NCBI RefSeq assembly: GCF_963082655.1
Contig: NC_081555.1
Coordinates: forward strand, 23,921,291-23,985,290
Reading direction: 5' to 3'
Origin: Stomoxys calcitrans
Lineage: Eukaryota > Arthropoda > Insecta > Diptera > Muscidae
DNA length: 64,000 nucleotides
Positions 23,321 through 34,137 of this stretch are shown one piece after another. Position numbers and translations under genes: made by a program. Within the stretch, counting starts at the first letter, position 1. Every line of letters begins with the position of its first letter. Under the pieces are notes generated by a model, which worked only from the letters and a program-made list of their open reading frames with translations, had not been told where the DNA came from and did not search any database.

Positions 23321-24580
23321 GATTTAATTTTTCCATCACCAATTTTTTTGCAGATTTTATTTTCCTTGGATTATTCCAAATAAAACTTTGCTAAAAAGCT
23401 AATTTCCTGTCAAGGAAACGCAACCTTCTCCCTTTCGTTGTGGCTAGCATATTCAGTAGGTCACCGCTGTGCGTTTAAATTACGTTTTTTTTTTTTTTCT
23501 TTCAACTTCTTCCAATTCATTTGCCATGTGAAGTGAGTTTCAGTGCTTCTGTTTTAAAGTTTTGTTTTTTTCTTTTTTTTTTGAATTTTTTTCTCTATCA
23601 AAATATTTGTATTAGACAACAGCAATGGCCCTCACTTTTATTGCAGCTCTATTAGTATAAATGCAAGTGTTTTTGGTGTGGTTGTAAATGTGGTTGCAAC
23701 ACATAATTTTTTTTCTATTTATCAGCAATGGGGAATATGTAGCGGTTAATGTTTGCTGGGTGTTTTTCACTCCACCAGCTCTAGGCACCATCAGCACCAC
23801 CAATACCATCACTATTGCCGCCGCCTGCATTGCCGCCTTTACCATCGAAAGGGGGAAGAACTTTTATAATGAAAATTTCAGTGCAGTCGCTGTGCTATTG
23901 AATGGGTGGTTTCTCGTTCATTTTTATTTTTTTTTTTTCTGTGTGTTTTATATTTCTGCTGTAGTTTTAGTAGAGAATGCACTTTTAAATGGTCTTTGGC
24001 CCAATTAAAGTTCATTGCTATGGTAACAGATAAAAAACAACACCACTCTCAAAAACATTCACACACACACACCAAGCTGCACCGTTAGACGCACACTCTT
24101 AAACAATCAGAACACTTTTCCATTGCATTTGAAAATATGTTGAAAAAAAAAAAAACTTAAATACAAATATCAATGAAATAAAAAAAAAATAATAACAACA
24201 AAAGTGACATTTATCAAGGGGTATAAATAACAACTCATGGAGTATTTAATTAAGAACAATGAAAGCCATGAAAATTATGATTCTTATGGCATATTAAGAA
24301 GCCATAATTGGTGGCATTGTACAATGGAGCACTAAAAATGGATTTTGGATAACTTTTTAGTGACCCTTCTGACCTAGTGAGGTTGGTGTGGGAGTCTTTT
24401 GAACAGTTTTATTAGTATAAGGGATAACTTAAGTCCGCAATCCTACTCACCAAAGCATTTGGTGGGTGCCGAACCCATCCCTCTTGACCTAGTGTCCTAG
24501 GGTGTTCTTATAAAAATTCATCAAAAACCAAAACTTCTTTAAAAATGTTGGCCAAAAAATATCTACAAACTGAAAAAATC
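23321..24580. other. Unique non-coding block
   Basis: T-rich tracts occur at 23,490-23,600. Open frames such as 23688-24008 are hydrophobic translations of T-runs. Nothing is recognised in 24,240-24,580. Confidence 0.45.
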
Positions 24581-25336
24581 ATCCAAATTATTTGTGGTTT
24601 CATCTGTTGACGCACTCCTTTCGAAAAATATTCATTGAGAACTTGGAAGATTTTATAATCCGAGGTGATTTTCTTGACATGCCTTAACCTAAACTGTGCT
24701 CACACATGCCCGCCATGGCAGGAAAACAAAAAATCAAAATAAAAGTCTGTTGTTTCATCTGTTGACGCTGTTCTCGCAGTCCTTTTGTAGTAACACTATT
24801 GAAAAACTTAAAATTATTTATAATAACTCATAAAAAATTCTAATTTCTTTAAAAAAAAATGTATAACAAGACATAAAACCAAAACATTGTCTCTTGTTTC
24901 ATCTGTTGACGTTCTTCTCTTGAGTTGGCATCATTGAAAAAACTTTAGTTAATAATGATTTAATTGATAACCGGATATGCCACAGCATAGACAAGAACCC
25001 AAAAATTGTCACAATTGTATGATGTTTCCCCGATATGGCAAGAAAACAAAAAATCCAAAAAAAATTCTTTGTATCATCTGTTGACGCAGTCTCATTATTT
25101 TGTTAAATAATTTTCAGTTATTTAGAAAAATTCATAAAAAAATCCAATTTCTTTAAGCATTTTTTATAATAAGGCATAAACTCAATGCAAAAACAAAAAT
25201 TTCAAAATCCTCCATTGTTTCATCTGTTGACGTTCTCCCTTAAATGTGTCATTAGCAAGAAAATTTAAGTTAGTAAAAATAGTAATTATCGAATATGTCT
25301 CAGCAACGACAACGCCTAGACATGACATAAAAATGA
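24581..25336 (+). repeat. ~150-bp box satellite, left part (boxes 1-5)
   Basis: CATCTGTTGACG starts at 24601, 24756, 24900, 25075 and 25221. The flanks 'AAAGTGTC..', 'ATGCC..AGCATAGACA' and 'GCAAGAAAACAAAAAATC' are only loosely conserved between units, while the box (consensus TTTCATCTGTTGACGC) is almost invariant. Spacings are 155, 144, 175 and 146 bp. Confidence 0.85.
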
Positions 25337-26846
25337 ATAAGTAAGAGCGTGCTAAGTTCGGCTGGGCCGAATCTTATATACCCTACACCATGGTACGCAT
25401 TGGTCGTGTTCTATGCGCGGTATCTCTTTTTAGACAAACAAAGAATATTGAGTAAGAACAGTTGTGCTATTGGAGCTATATCAAATTTTAATCCGATTCG
25501 GACCATAAATGAAAGCTGAACTTTTTGGAAGCCATTGTGTAATATTTCAGTTCATTCGGATAAGAATTGCGCCTTGTGGGGGCTCAAGAAGCAAAATCGA
25601 GAGATCGGTTTATATGGAACCGATCTTATATGGTCACCGATTCAGACCATATAAGACACGTACGTTGAAGGTCATGAGAGAAGCCGTTGAACAAAATTTC
25701 TGCCAAATCGGATGAGAATAGCGCCCTCTAGAGGCTCAAGAAGTCAAGATCCCAGATCGGTTTATATGGCAGCTATATAAGGTTATGTACAGATTTGCGC
25801 CATACTAAGCACACTTATTGGAAGTCATAACAAAACACCTTGTGCAAAATTTCAGCCAAATCGGATGAGAATTGCGCCCCCTAAGGGCTCAAGAAGTCAA
25901 GACCCAAGATCGGTTTATATGGCAGCTATACCAGATTATGAACCGATTTGAACCTTACTTGACACAGTTATTGGATATCATAACAAAACACGTCGTGCAA
26001 AATTTCATTCCAATCGGAAAGAATTGCGCCCTCTAGAGGCTCAAGAAGCCTAAGACCGGTTTATAAGGCAGCTATATCAGGTTATGTACCGATTTGAACC
26101 TTACTTGGCACAGTTGTTGGATATCATAGCAAAACACGCCGTGCAAAATTTTATTCAAATCGGATAAGAATTGCGCCCTTTAGAGGCTCAAAAAGTCAAG
26201 ATCCCAGATCTGTTTATATGGCAGCTATATCGGGTTATGGTCCGATTTGAACCCTACTTTGCACAGTTGTTGGAAGTCATAGCGAAACACGACGTGTAAA
26301 ATTACATTGCATTCGGATAAGAAATGCGCCCTCTGGAGGCTCAAGAAGTCAAGAACCCAGATCGGTTTATATGGCAGCTATATCGAAACATGGACCGACT
26401 TAAACCATACTTAGCGCAGTTGTTGGAAGTGATACCAAAACACCACATGCAAAATTTCAGTCAAATCGGATAAGAATTGCGCCCTCTAGAGGCTAAAGAA
26501 GTCAAGGCCCAAGATCGGTATATATGGCAGCTTTATCAAAACATGGATCGATTTGGCCCATTTACAATCCCAATCGACCTACACTAATAAAAAGTATTTC
26601 TGCAAAATTTGAAGCGGCTAGCTTTACTCCTTCTAAAGTTAGCGTGCTTTTGACAGACAGACGGACAAACGGACGGACGGACAGACGGACGGACAGATGG
26701 ACGGACATGGCTAGATCGACTTAAAAAATATCATGACGATCAAGAATTTATATACTTTATGGGGTCTCAGACGCATTTTTCGAGGTGTTACAAACAGAAT
26801 GACGAAATTAGTATACCCCCATCCTATGGTGGAGGGTATAAAAACC
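25337..26846 (-). mobile_element. DINE-1-like family A element, full length, inserted in the box satellite
   Basis: The right end in minus polarity is the 5' end: TTTTATACCCTCCACCATAG paired with GGGGGTATAC. It is followed by GTTTGTAACACCTCG, 'ATTCTTGATCGTCATGA' and a GTCC-rich tract (26,655-26,710). About nine internal units carry 'AGATCGGTTTATATGGCAGC' and 'AAGAATTGCGCCCTCTAGAG'. The left end has the 3' stem 'TTCGGCTGGGCCGAA' and 'GTAAGAGCGTGCTAAG'. Removing it brings boxes 5 and 6 to a normal ~146-bp spacing, so the satellite is older than the insertion. Confidence 0.88.
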
Positions 26847-27745
26847 ATCACAATTGTATGATGTTTCATCTGTTGACGCTGTAACTGTGAGGTATTATCG
26901 TTAGCAAATTTAAAGTTAAAATGATTTTCCGGCCATGTCTCATTATCAACGACGCTCAGGCATGGCATGAAAACGAAAAATCATCATACATAACTGTTGT
27001 TTCATCTGTTGACGCAATTTTTTTTTTATTGTATCATAATTGGAAAGTTGAGAGTTTTTGTGAACTGGAAAAATTCCCAGGTTTCGCGTCATCATCGGCG
27101 ACACCCAAACATGGCCATTATGACATAAAAACGAAAAATAATAAAATTTGACTTTTGTTTCATCTGTTGACGCTGTAATCTAAAAGTGTCGCAATTAGAA
27201 GATTTGGAATTTCAATAGGCAGTATAACGTTCCCAATCATGCCTCATCATCGACGATGCCCATGCGTGGCCCTCATAGCAAAAAAAGGATCTGAAAAATT
27301 AATCGTTGTTTCATCTGTTGACGCTGTCTTTTGAAAGTGTCGCTATTGACAAACTGGAAGTTCTTATAAAGTGTAGTGATCCCTGGCCCTGCCTTAATAT
27401 CAACCATACTCAGGCATGGTCGCTATGACACAAAATCAAAGAAAAGTGTCTGCTGTTTCATCTGTTGACGCTGTCCTTTTAAAGTGTCATAATTCCGAAA
27501 TTGGGTATATCAAAAAGCATAATTACACTCTTAATCAAGGCTTAACATCGAAACCGCCCACCCATGGTCATTATGCCATGAAAAATAAAAATCATCAAAT
27601 TAAGCTGTTGTATCATCTGTTGACGCTCTCTTATTAAAGTGATACCATTACGAAACTAGAAATAGCAATGTCTAGGATAAATCATGTCTCATCCTAGACA
27701 AGGCCTATGCTTGGCCCTTAAAACATGAAAAAAAATTACTGTTGT
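26847..27745 (+). repeat. ~150-bp box satellite, middle part (boxes 6-11)
   Basis: The box starts at 26867, 27003, 27161, 27312, 27459 and 27614 (spacings 136, 158, 151, 147, 155). Between boxes there is a recurring but diverged order: 'GTGTC..ATT', 'ATGTCTCATCATCGACGA', 'CCCA..CATGG', then 'ATGACA..AAAA'. No reading frame is conserved between units, so the constraint is on the DNA box. Confidence 0.88.
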
Positions 27746-27785
27746 TATACCCACCACTGAAAGATGGGGGTATATTCATTGGTTG
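27746..27785 (+). mobile_element. 5' terminus of a DINE-1-like family B element
   Basis: TTATACCCACCACTGAAAG followed by ATGGGGGTATATTCATT is the family B terminal hairpin. The expected continuation is interrupted here by family D and resumes near 29,600. Confidence 0.7.
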
Positions 27786-28503
27786 GTTGGTCTGGAAAGA
27801 AACATAGGCTATATAATTTTTGATATTGGGAGGGGGGGCGGACCCTCCCCCTTACCCCAAAAGTACTAACCAAAAATAAAAGTGGACCGATCGGGACAAT
27901 ATGGTATTCAAAAGAAAGGTATTCAAGAGTAGAGTACGAATTTCATAATAATAAGTAGGAATTTCAAAATAAGTTGGGTCCAAGTACCTGGAGAGCCGTC
28001 CTAGGCCCAAAACTCCTTAAAATAGGTTTATTTGACGATTATGACCATATGGGACTTAAATAAAAGGTATTCGGGAGTAGATTACGAATATAATCAGGAA
28101 ATAGGAATAGGCTTCATAACTTATTGATAACGGAAGGGGGCGCACCCTCCACCGTTACCCACAAAACACCTCCCAAAATCAAAAGTGGACCGATAAGGAC
28201 AATGTGGGTATCATATGAAAAGTATGCGGGAGTAGTTAACGTATCTGGCATAAAAATTAATGTCGAAGTATAGGGAGTCACCCCACCCCATAAAAACGCC
28301 CAAAATGGGCGCATTTGCCAATCACGGATATATGGGACTCGGTTTGTTTGTTCCGTATAGACTGAGGAACGGCAGAACTGATTTTCTCGAATTTTTTGCA
28401 TATTGTGTAGGTTGGTCTGGAAGGAAACATAGGCTATATAATATTTCGGTATCGGACGGGGGACACAAACCAAAATCAAAAGTGGACCGATCGGGACAAT
28501 ATA

Positions 28504-28740
28504 TTGGGTTGCCCAAAAAGTAATTGCGGATTTTTTAAAAGAAAGTAAATGCATTTTTAATAAAACTTAGAATGAACTTTAATCAAATATACTTTTTTTA
28601 CACTTTTTTTCTAAAGCAAGCTAAAAGTAACAGCTGATAACTGACAGAAGAAAGAATGCAATTACAGAGTCACAAGCTGTGAAAAAATTTGTCAACGCCG
28701 ATTATATGAAAAATCCGCAATTACTTTTTGGGCAACCCAA
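28504..28740 (-). mobile_element. mariner-type MITE, copy 2 (237 bp)
   Basis: It has the same TIRs as copy 1 but inverted orientation, and TA on both sides (28502-28503, 28741-28742). The flanks GGACAATA and GGTATCAAATGAAAGGTATT match the uninterrupted D phrase near 27,895, giving an internal empty-site comparison. It is slightly longer than copy 1 because of an insertion around 28,640. Confidence 0.92.
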
Positions 28741-29189
28741 TAGGTATCAAATGAAAGGTATTGGAGTGTAGAATACGAATTTGGCATTAAAATTCGGGTC
28801 TAAGTACACGCCCAACCCCAAAACTCCCCCAAACTGAGATATTGGACGTGCCCCCACCTCCAAATGGGTTATTTGACCCTCAAATAAAAGATATTTGAGA
28901 GTTGAAGACGAATTTGATATTTTGCAGCCAAGTGTTTTGGGGTACGTCCTAAAGCACCCCCTAAACTGAACTTTATTTCCATTGGGAATAAAAAATGAAT
29001 TTGATATATATTTTCAGTGCAAAGTGCCGGTGGCCGCCCCAGTTCCAAAACATCCTCCAAACGTTTCATATTTACCCGCCATGGCAATATGGGGCTCAAA
29101 TTAAAGGGATTTGGAAGTGCAGCACGAATTTGTTATCCATATTGGAGTCGAAATGTCTGAGGTCCCATCTCTCCGCTAAAAAGCAATTC

Positions 29190-29475
29190 TCATTACCCAT
29201 AATTTTTAAAAACACCAGGAACAGAGCAGGGGCAAACTTCTCACACATCAGTGAGTGCTTTCCGATTCAAGTTTAAACTCATTGATAAGGGAGCTTTTTT
29301 ATAGCCGAGTCCGAACGGCGACCCGCAGTGTGACACCTCTTTGGGGAAAATTTTTTAAATGACCATGCATGACATTGTACCTCGCAAATGTCGCCAACAT
29401 TAGGAGGACTTAACCACCGCTTTGTCCGTTGTTCTCGACAGGATTCGAACGCGTTCAGCGTCATAAGCTACAATG
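29190..29475 (-). mobile_element. tRNA-derived SINE, decayed
   Basis: The minus-strand head contains the box-B-like GTTCGAATCCTG (29,450-29,435). The body is 'GTCCTCCTAATGTTGGCG', 'GCCGTTCGGACTCGGCTATA' and 'GAGTTTAAACTTGAATC'. It matches the other SINEs here and inserted in family D. Confidence 0.75.
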
Positions 29476-29497
29476 ATACGAAATCGATAGGAGGGTA

Positions 29498-29532
29498 CAT
29501 TTCGCCCTGAATGCGGAATTCAGGGTGAAATG
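29498..29532. repeat. 15-bp inverted repeat near the family D terminus
   Basis: CATTTCGCCCTGAAT and ATTCAGGGTGAAATG pair with one G.T position around GCGGA. It lies about 70 bp before the D end, which could be a subterminal stem of the kind found in Helitron-like elements. Confidence 0.7.
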
Positions 29533-29600
29533 TCCCCACCCTAAAAATATATTAAAGAGTTAAAGAAGGCGATGCGGAGCGGGCCCGGTTCGGCAAGTAA

Positions 29601-30065
29601 AGTTTATATATCAGAGTGATCAGCGTATAAATCTAAGACGATCTAGCCAAGTCCGTCCGTCTCTCTGTTGAAATCACGCTACAGTCTTTAAAAATAAAGA
29701 TATTGAGCTGAAACTTTGCACAGATTCTTTTTTTTTTGTCCATAAGCAAGTTAAGTTCGAAGATGGGCTATATCTTGATATAGCCCCCATATAGACCGAT
29801 TCGCCGATTAAGGTCTTAGGCCCATAAAAGACGCATTTATGATCCGATTTAGCTGAAATTTGGGACAGTGAGTTGAGCAAGGCTACTCGAGATCCTTCTT
29901 CATATAGACCGATCTCTCGATTTAAGGCCTTAGGCCCATAAAAGGTGCATTTTTTGTCCAATTTTGTTGAAATTTGGTACAGTGAGTTGTGTTAGGCATC
30001 TCAACATTCTCGTTTAATTTGGTTCGGTTCAGTCTAGATTTGGATATAGCTACCATAAAACTACT
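29601..30065 (+). mobile_element. DINE-1-like family B element, continuation
   Basis: It resumes at 'AAAGTTTATATATCAGAG', then 'GACGATCTAGCCAAGTCCGT', 'GATATTGAGCTGAAACTTTG' and two internal units. It stops where the ~150-bp box satellite resumes. The 3' stem-loop is lost. Confidence 0.75.
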
Positions 30066-30290
30066 AAATTGATTCACTAGCCTTTTCCCATACACCGCAG
30101 TGTCTTACAAAACATAAATTATATAAAATTTCTCTTGTATCATCTGTTGACGCTGCCTATTATTTAGAAGTGCCATTATTGGAAGTTCTGAAAATTGTAA
30201 AAAAAAACTCTCCCCCATAAGCCGCATCAATGAAGACCAACCATGACCGTAATGTGTCCGGAATGTGATATTTTATAAACTACTACAAAC
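30066..30290 (+). repeat. ~150-bp box satellite, right part (box 12)
   Basis: TATCATCTGTTGACGCTG at about 30,139 is followed by the expected 'AAGTGCCATTATTGGAAGTT'. This shows the composite 27,746-30,065 is an insertion into the array. Confidence 0.8.
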
Positions 30291-30609
30291 TTACCTTTTG
30301 ATAATTGTTAGATCTTCTTCCTTTATCGTTGACTTTACAATTTTTGGTAGTTGAGGGTCTTGAGAATGTTCCGAGTTACAGCATAGAATATTCTTTAATA
30401 GTTTTTGCAATACGCGTATTAATGTTTTTGCTTTATTGTTCATATGGCATAGGGTATAAAGTTGATATTTGGTTTGGTTCTTCAAGAGGATAATACTACA
30501 TAGGGAGCTAAAAAAAAGAAAGAAAAGAGAAAAAAAATTAATAAGCAAAGCTCATGTCAGAAAGAAGTAAAATCAGTTTTTCCTAGGCACAAATTTAATT
30601 TTACTTTAA

Positions 30610-30775
30610 CTTTTCTATAGGAAAACTTAAATAAAGCCTTGCTGAATTAGGTTTTCTATAGGATCTGCCCGTCTGAATTGCTTTCTTCTTTAGGAAAACT
30701 TAATTAGAGCCAGGCGGAAAGTTTTTCTTCTCAAGCAAACTTTAGTTCAGCATAGCTGAATAGGGGTTTCCATTA
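30610..30775 (+). repeat. 41-bp satellite, four degenerate units
   Basis: 'TTTTCTATAGGAAAACTTAA', 'GCTGAATTAGGTTTTCTA' and 'TTCAGCATAGCTGAAT' show the monomer with heavy divergence. It is an old relict of the family in the same orientation as the main array. Confidence 0.8.
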
Positions 30776-32550
30776 TTATTTTTAAGACATAATTATAATT
30801 GTCTATAATTTTTTTTTTAATTTTAGTGTAGTTAATATATTTGTTGTTTTTTTTTGAAATTTGTTTTAATTTTCAAATTTCCATAACCGTTTAACCATTT
30901 ATCCCTCTATCATTTACTTTCCAAAGAAATTCGCTTCCCAATCATACAGCGCCATCTCTCGCAAACGAATGAAATAAAAGGAAATGCATTTTCAAAATGC
31001 AATTCAAAAGAAATGGCTTCAAACAACTGTTGCCAGCAAAACAAATGCAACTCTGATGCAGCTTACACTAGTAAGTCAGCAATTGGACGTGTGGTGGCGT
31101 TGCTTTCACAGCAAAGAAAAAAAATTGGCGCGCATTTTCTTTACTCCACAGACAGCAGAAAGTTTTTCTCTAGCAAAGCGCAATGCAACAACATTCATAT
31201 GCAACGAAGGCGTATGCATTTGAAACGAACGGGAAATGAAACATTACAACAACACAGAAGAAAGCTTTACACAATCTCATGGCAAAACCCAGAGAGAGTG
31301 AGAGACTGTTGGTTGTAAAGCGAAACAAAATGGTTGGTGAAACAAAGCCACCAACCAACATATCCAGTAGAATGCATTAAAAATTTTTACATGACTTCTT
31401 TTTGGGAGAGGGTGGAGGTGAATTGACTGACTGTGTGAGCGAAATGATATGAAATGAAATTGAATGCGGAAGTGTTGTTGCGTTATTCGCATGACTAACA
31501 AAGGCCTGCACTCTCATGAACACACACACACCTCCACACACAGTAGACGAATGCAGCCAGGCAGCAAAGACATTCCACCAACAAATGTCTATCTTACACT
31601 TACGCTCTTGTTGTTACTCTTCAACAGCCATTCCTCATACGCTCTCCCAAAATAATAAGCAAACATCTTGGCTGACTGGCTATGCTGTGGTTTGTTGACA
31701 AGCCGGTTGTTGCACTGTGAAAGAGAGGGTGAAAGAGTGTGCTAAAGAGACAGCAGAGCATTGACCAAACGCATGCAGCCTTTTATTAAACAAAAAGAAA
31801 ACAAATTCACTTTCATTTCAAAAAGAGACATTTCTCAGCCTAGAGAGCCTATAATTTCCAACTCTTCTGAGTTATTTCTATTTTGGTTTGTTTTAAAGAG
31901 CATTGTTGCTTGCAAGTCTATTTTGATTATTTATTCTTTAAAGGTCGTTGCTGCTTTGATGGCTATGCCCATTGTCTGGTTTTGCTACTTCAGCAATGAT
32001 GACGAGTGTTTAGGGGGCACATACTATAAGGTGGTGCATGCTGATGTTATTGCTGTTGTTGTTGAAGGGGGCCAAGTGCTGCTTGCTCTCTTGTTTATCT
32101 ACCTGTTTGTATCAGTGTGTGTTTTGTGAGTGAGTGTGTTGCTGCACTTTGTGTGCTGCCCTATGTCATTGTAGTGCATTTTCTGTGCCAAACCGTTTCA
32201 TTAACCCCAACAACGTCGAGCCACATACAAATACGTTTGAACTCAGCATGACGACACTCGAAAGGTCATTGGAGGAATACGACATAACACCCTCGCCCAG
32301 CTTTTCTTTGCATTGGTTAGTTCTTTTCTATATATGGGTTTAAATAAAATGACAGCTGGGCTTTAAAATTATGATAATCCTTGAAGGAGGGAAGTTTACC
32401 TGAAGGCATGGAAACAGCAAAGCAGAAAGGGGAACAGCAAGAGGAATTGTGATCGAGAATATTCATAGTCTTACAGGACGCTGTGTGTATTGAGTGTAGC
32501 GAGAAAGTCGTTGAAGCTTTTAATAAAACCCAGACATTTGATAAAGTAAT
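30776..32550. other. Unique non-coding block
   Basis: Higher complexity than its neighbours (30,900-32,300), with several short frames on both strands but no domain. Host regulatory or intronic DNA is the simplest reading. Confidence 0.45.
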
Positions 32551-34137
32551 CAATGCACGGAACAGGGACTGTTCTGGAAAACAGGAACTGTTCTGGGGAA
32601 CAGGGACTGTTCTGGGGAACAGGGACTGTTCTGGGGAACAGGGACTGTTCTGGGGAACAGGGACTGTTCTGGGGAACAGGGACTGTTCTGGGGAACAGGG
32701 ACTGTTCTGGGGAACAGGGACTGTTCTGGGGAACAGGGACTGTTCTGGGGAACAGGGACTGTTCTGGGGAACAGGGACTGTTCTGGGGAACAGGGACTGT
32801 TCTGGGGAACAGGGACTGTTCTGGGGAACAGGGACTGTTCTGGGGAACAGGGACTGTTCTGGGGAACAGGGACTGTTCTGGGGAACAGGGACTGTTCTGG
32901 GGAACAGGGACTGTTCTGGGGAACAGGGACTGTTCTGGGGAACAGGGACTGTTCTGGGGAACAGGGACTGTTCTGGGGAACAGGGACTGTTCTGGGGAAC
33001 AGGGACTGTTCTGGGGAACAGGGACTGTTCTGGGGAACAGGGACTGTTCTGGGGAACAGGGACTGTTCTGGAAAACAGGAACTGTTCTGGGGAACAGGGA
33101 CTTTTCTGGGAAACAGGGACTGTTCTGGGGAACAGGGACTGTTCTGGGGAACAGGGACTGTTCTGGGGAACAGGGACTGTTCTGGAGAACAGGGACTGTT
33201 CTGGGGAACAGGGACTGTTCTGGGGAACAGGGACTGTTCTGGGGAACAGGGACTGTTCTGGGGAACAGGGACTGTTCTGGGGAACAGGGACTGTTCTGGG
33301 GAACAGGGACTGTTCTGGGGAACAGGGACTGTTCTGGGGAACAGGGACTGTTCTGGGGAACAGGGACTGTTCTGGGGAACAGGGACTGTTCTGGGGAACA
33401 GGGACTGTTCTGGGGAACAGGGACTGTTCTGGGGAACAGGGACTGTTCTGGGGAACAGGGACTGTTCTGGGGAACAGGGACTGTTCTGGGGAACAGGGAC
33501 TGTTCTGGGGAACAGGGACTGTTCTGGGGAACAGGGACTGTTCTGGGGAACAGGGACTGTTCTGGGGAACAGGGACTGTTCTGGGGAACAGGGACTGTTC
33601 TGGGGAACAGGGACTGTTCTGGGGAACAGGGACTGTTCTGGGGAACAGGGACTGTTCTGGGGAACAGGGACTGTTCTGGGGAACAGGGACTGTTCTGGGG
33701 AACAGGGACTGTTCTGGGGAACAGGGACTGTTCTGGGGAACAGGGACTGTTCTGGGGAACAGGGACTGTTCTGGGGAACAGGGACTGTTCTGGGGAACAG
33801 GGACTGTTCTGGGGAACAGGGACTGTTCTGGGGAACAGGGACTGTTCTGCGGAACAGGGACGGTTCTGGGGAACAGCGACTGTTCTGGGGAACAGGGAAT
33901 GTTCTGGGGAACAGGGACTGTTCTGGGGAACAGGGACTGTTCTGGGGAACAGGGACTGTTCTGGGGAACAGGGACTGTTCTGGGGAACAGGGACTGTTCT
34001 GAGGAACAGGGACTGTTCCGGGGAACAGGGACTGTTCTGGGGAACAGGGACTGTTTCGGGGAACAGGGACTGTTCCGGGGAACAGGGACTGTTCTGGGGA
34101 ACAGGGACTGTTCCGGGGAACAGGGACTCTTCGCTCG
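32551..34137 (+). repeat. 20-bp GC-rich satellite (~78 copies)
   Basis: The unit GGGGAACAGGGACTGTTCTG repeats almost perfectly. Each unit has a 6-bp dyad GAACAG/CTGTTC around GGA. Twenty is not a multiple of three, so each frame reads the same 60-nt cycle; no stop occurs on either strand. This gives long nonsense frames (32471-34201 minus, 32483-34147 and 32553-34232 plus) that should not be called genes. Variants (GAAAACAGGAACT near 33,070; CCGGGG from 34,018) are concentrated at single spots and at the right edge. Confidence 0.97.

Larger units (their letters stand above)
27786..29600 (+). mobile_element. Helitron-like family D element nested in family B
   Basis: Repeated phrases are 'AAAAGTGGACCGATCGGGAC', 'GGTATTCGGGAGTAGA' and 'GGTCTGGAAGGAAACATAGG' (twice, 27,790 and 28,412). 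The end GATGCGGAGCGGGCCCGGTT then CGGCAAGT matches the D terminus at 9.9 kb. It contains the second mariner MITE and a SINE. No replicase coding is visible. Confidence 0.5.

Noticed and set aside
24601..30153. CRISPR-like look of a short direct repeat with spacers
   Set aside because: The spacers are homologous to each other and ~135 bp long, there are no cas genes, and the context is clearly eukaryotic.
32551..34137. Steroid-receptor-like sites (GAACA...TGTTC) in every 20-bp unit
   Set aside because: The spacing between half-sites is 5 or 4 and not the 3 needed for the known GAACAnnnTGTTC element, and flies lack that receptor class.
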